Positions 26,941 through 27,005 of a DNA stretch of 27,005 nucleotides are shown here, piece by piece. The translations under genes and the position numbers were made by a program. Origin of the DNA: an uncultured Emergencia sp. (GTDB lineage Bacteria > Bacillota > Clostridia > Peptostreptococcales > Anaerovoracaceae). The DNA is taken from positions 1-27,005 of the forward strand of contig CALLDR010000004.1 of assembly GCA_937997955.1 (NCBI GenBank), written 5' to 3'. Position 1 is the first letter of the stretch. Every line of letters starts with the position of its first letter. The notes below the pieces were generated by a model that saw nothing but the letters and a program-made list of their open reading frames with translations, was not told where the DNA came from and did no database searches.

Positions 26941-27005
26941 AGCCCGCTTCTTGCTCCGGAATTTTGGCATCGTCAAAAAAATTGGTGGATGCGGGATTTT
27001 TTTGT
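26941..27005 (+). terminator. Hairpin with T-tract at the right edge
   Basis: CCCGC near 26943 can pair with GCGGG (26991-26995), and an inner CATC/GATG stem is possible; seven Ts follow (26997-27003). AATTTT and AAAATT between them offer an alternative pairing. The window ends too soon to tell a terminator from a longer leader. Confidence 0.4.

Noticed and set aside
26978..26997. GGTGGATGCGGG as a T-box antiterminator motif
   Set aside because: The conserved AGGGTGGNACCGCG core is not matched, no Stem I or specifier loop is seen, and the T-run follows directly without a separate terminator stem.

Overview
The window reads as the chromosome of a Bacillota anaerobe, most likely class Clostridia. 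The basis is strong AGGAGG-type ribosome-binding sites, TTG/GTG/ATG starts, TTGACA/TATAAT-like promoters, MepA-type MATE pumps, a DUF1847 protein, YhgE/Pip proteins and a PBP/SEDS pair of clostridial style. Genus cannot be fixed from sequence alone. Most genes look moderately GC-rich by eye; the stretch 8.9-12.1 kb is visibly more AT-rich and holds gene fragments.

Layout. (1) 1-77: the first codons of an IS1182-like transposase leave the left edge on the minus strand. (2) 295-4338, plus strand: shikimate kinase, shikimate dehydrogenase, an FMN reductase with a Cys cluster, a MalY/PatB aminotransferase and a DUF1847 protein. (3) 4505-5841, minus: an AraC-type regulator followed by a DUF2000 protein. 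(4) 6333-8842, plus: a MATE exporter, then a GMP synthase made only of the ATP-pyrophosphatase and dimerisation domains. (5) 8.9-12.1 kb: a flux region with a GNAT remnant, an intact GNAT gene, a possible 56-aa ORF, a RelB-like antitoxin with a broken RelE-like toxin, a NimA-like flavoprotein, and a truncated minus-strand gene ending in a hairpin-rich element. (6) 12197-17280: two overlapping YhgE/Pip membrane proteins, the first with an unusual repetitive cytoplasmic tail. (7) 17333-18691, minus: a second MATE pump with an attenuator-like leader. (8) 19100-19726: a GyrI-like protein. (9) 19941-21098, minus: a CPA2 cation/proton antiporter. (10) 21485-25412, plus: an SDR reductase, an FHA-FtsW/RodA fusion and a class B penicillin-binding protein overlapping it by 4 bp, which form a likely peptidoglycan synthase pair. 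(11) 25535-26575: a LysO-type lysine exporter. (12) 26576-27005: no convincing gene, but several structured elements.

Two patterns stand out beyond ordinary annotation. First, almost every gene junction carries a short, imperfect, head-to-tail tandem repeat: 7 nt x16, 10 nt x3, 6/12 nt, 11 nt x2, 15 nt x3, 36 nt x3, 12 nt x3, and 36 nt x4 inside a gene's last codons. The sequences are unrelated from site to site. The arrays typically start at the stop codon of one gene and run up to, or form part of, the ribosome-binding site of the next. Second, two leaders (MATE2 on minus, SDR on plus) share the same order: a near-consensus promoter, about 90-110 nt, an intrinsic terminator, a tandem repeat, then the gene. 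Each also contains a short possible leader ORF that runs into or through the terminator. These look like attenuated leaders or terminator-ended small RNAs.

No CRISPR array, rRNA, tRNA or recognisable defence island was seen.
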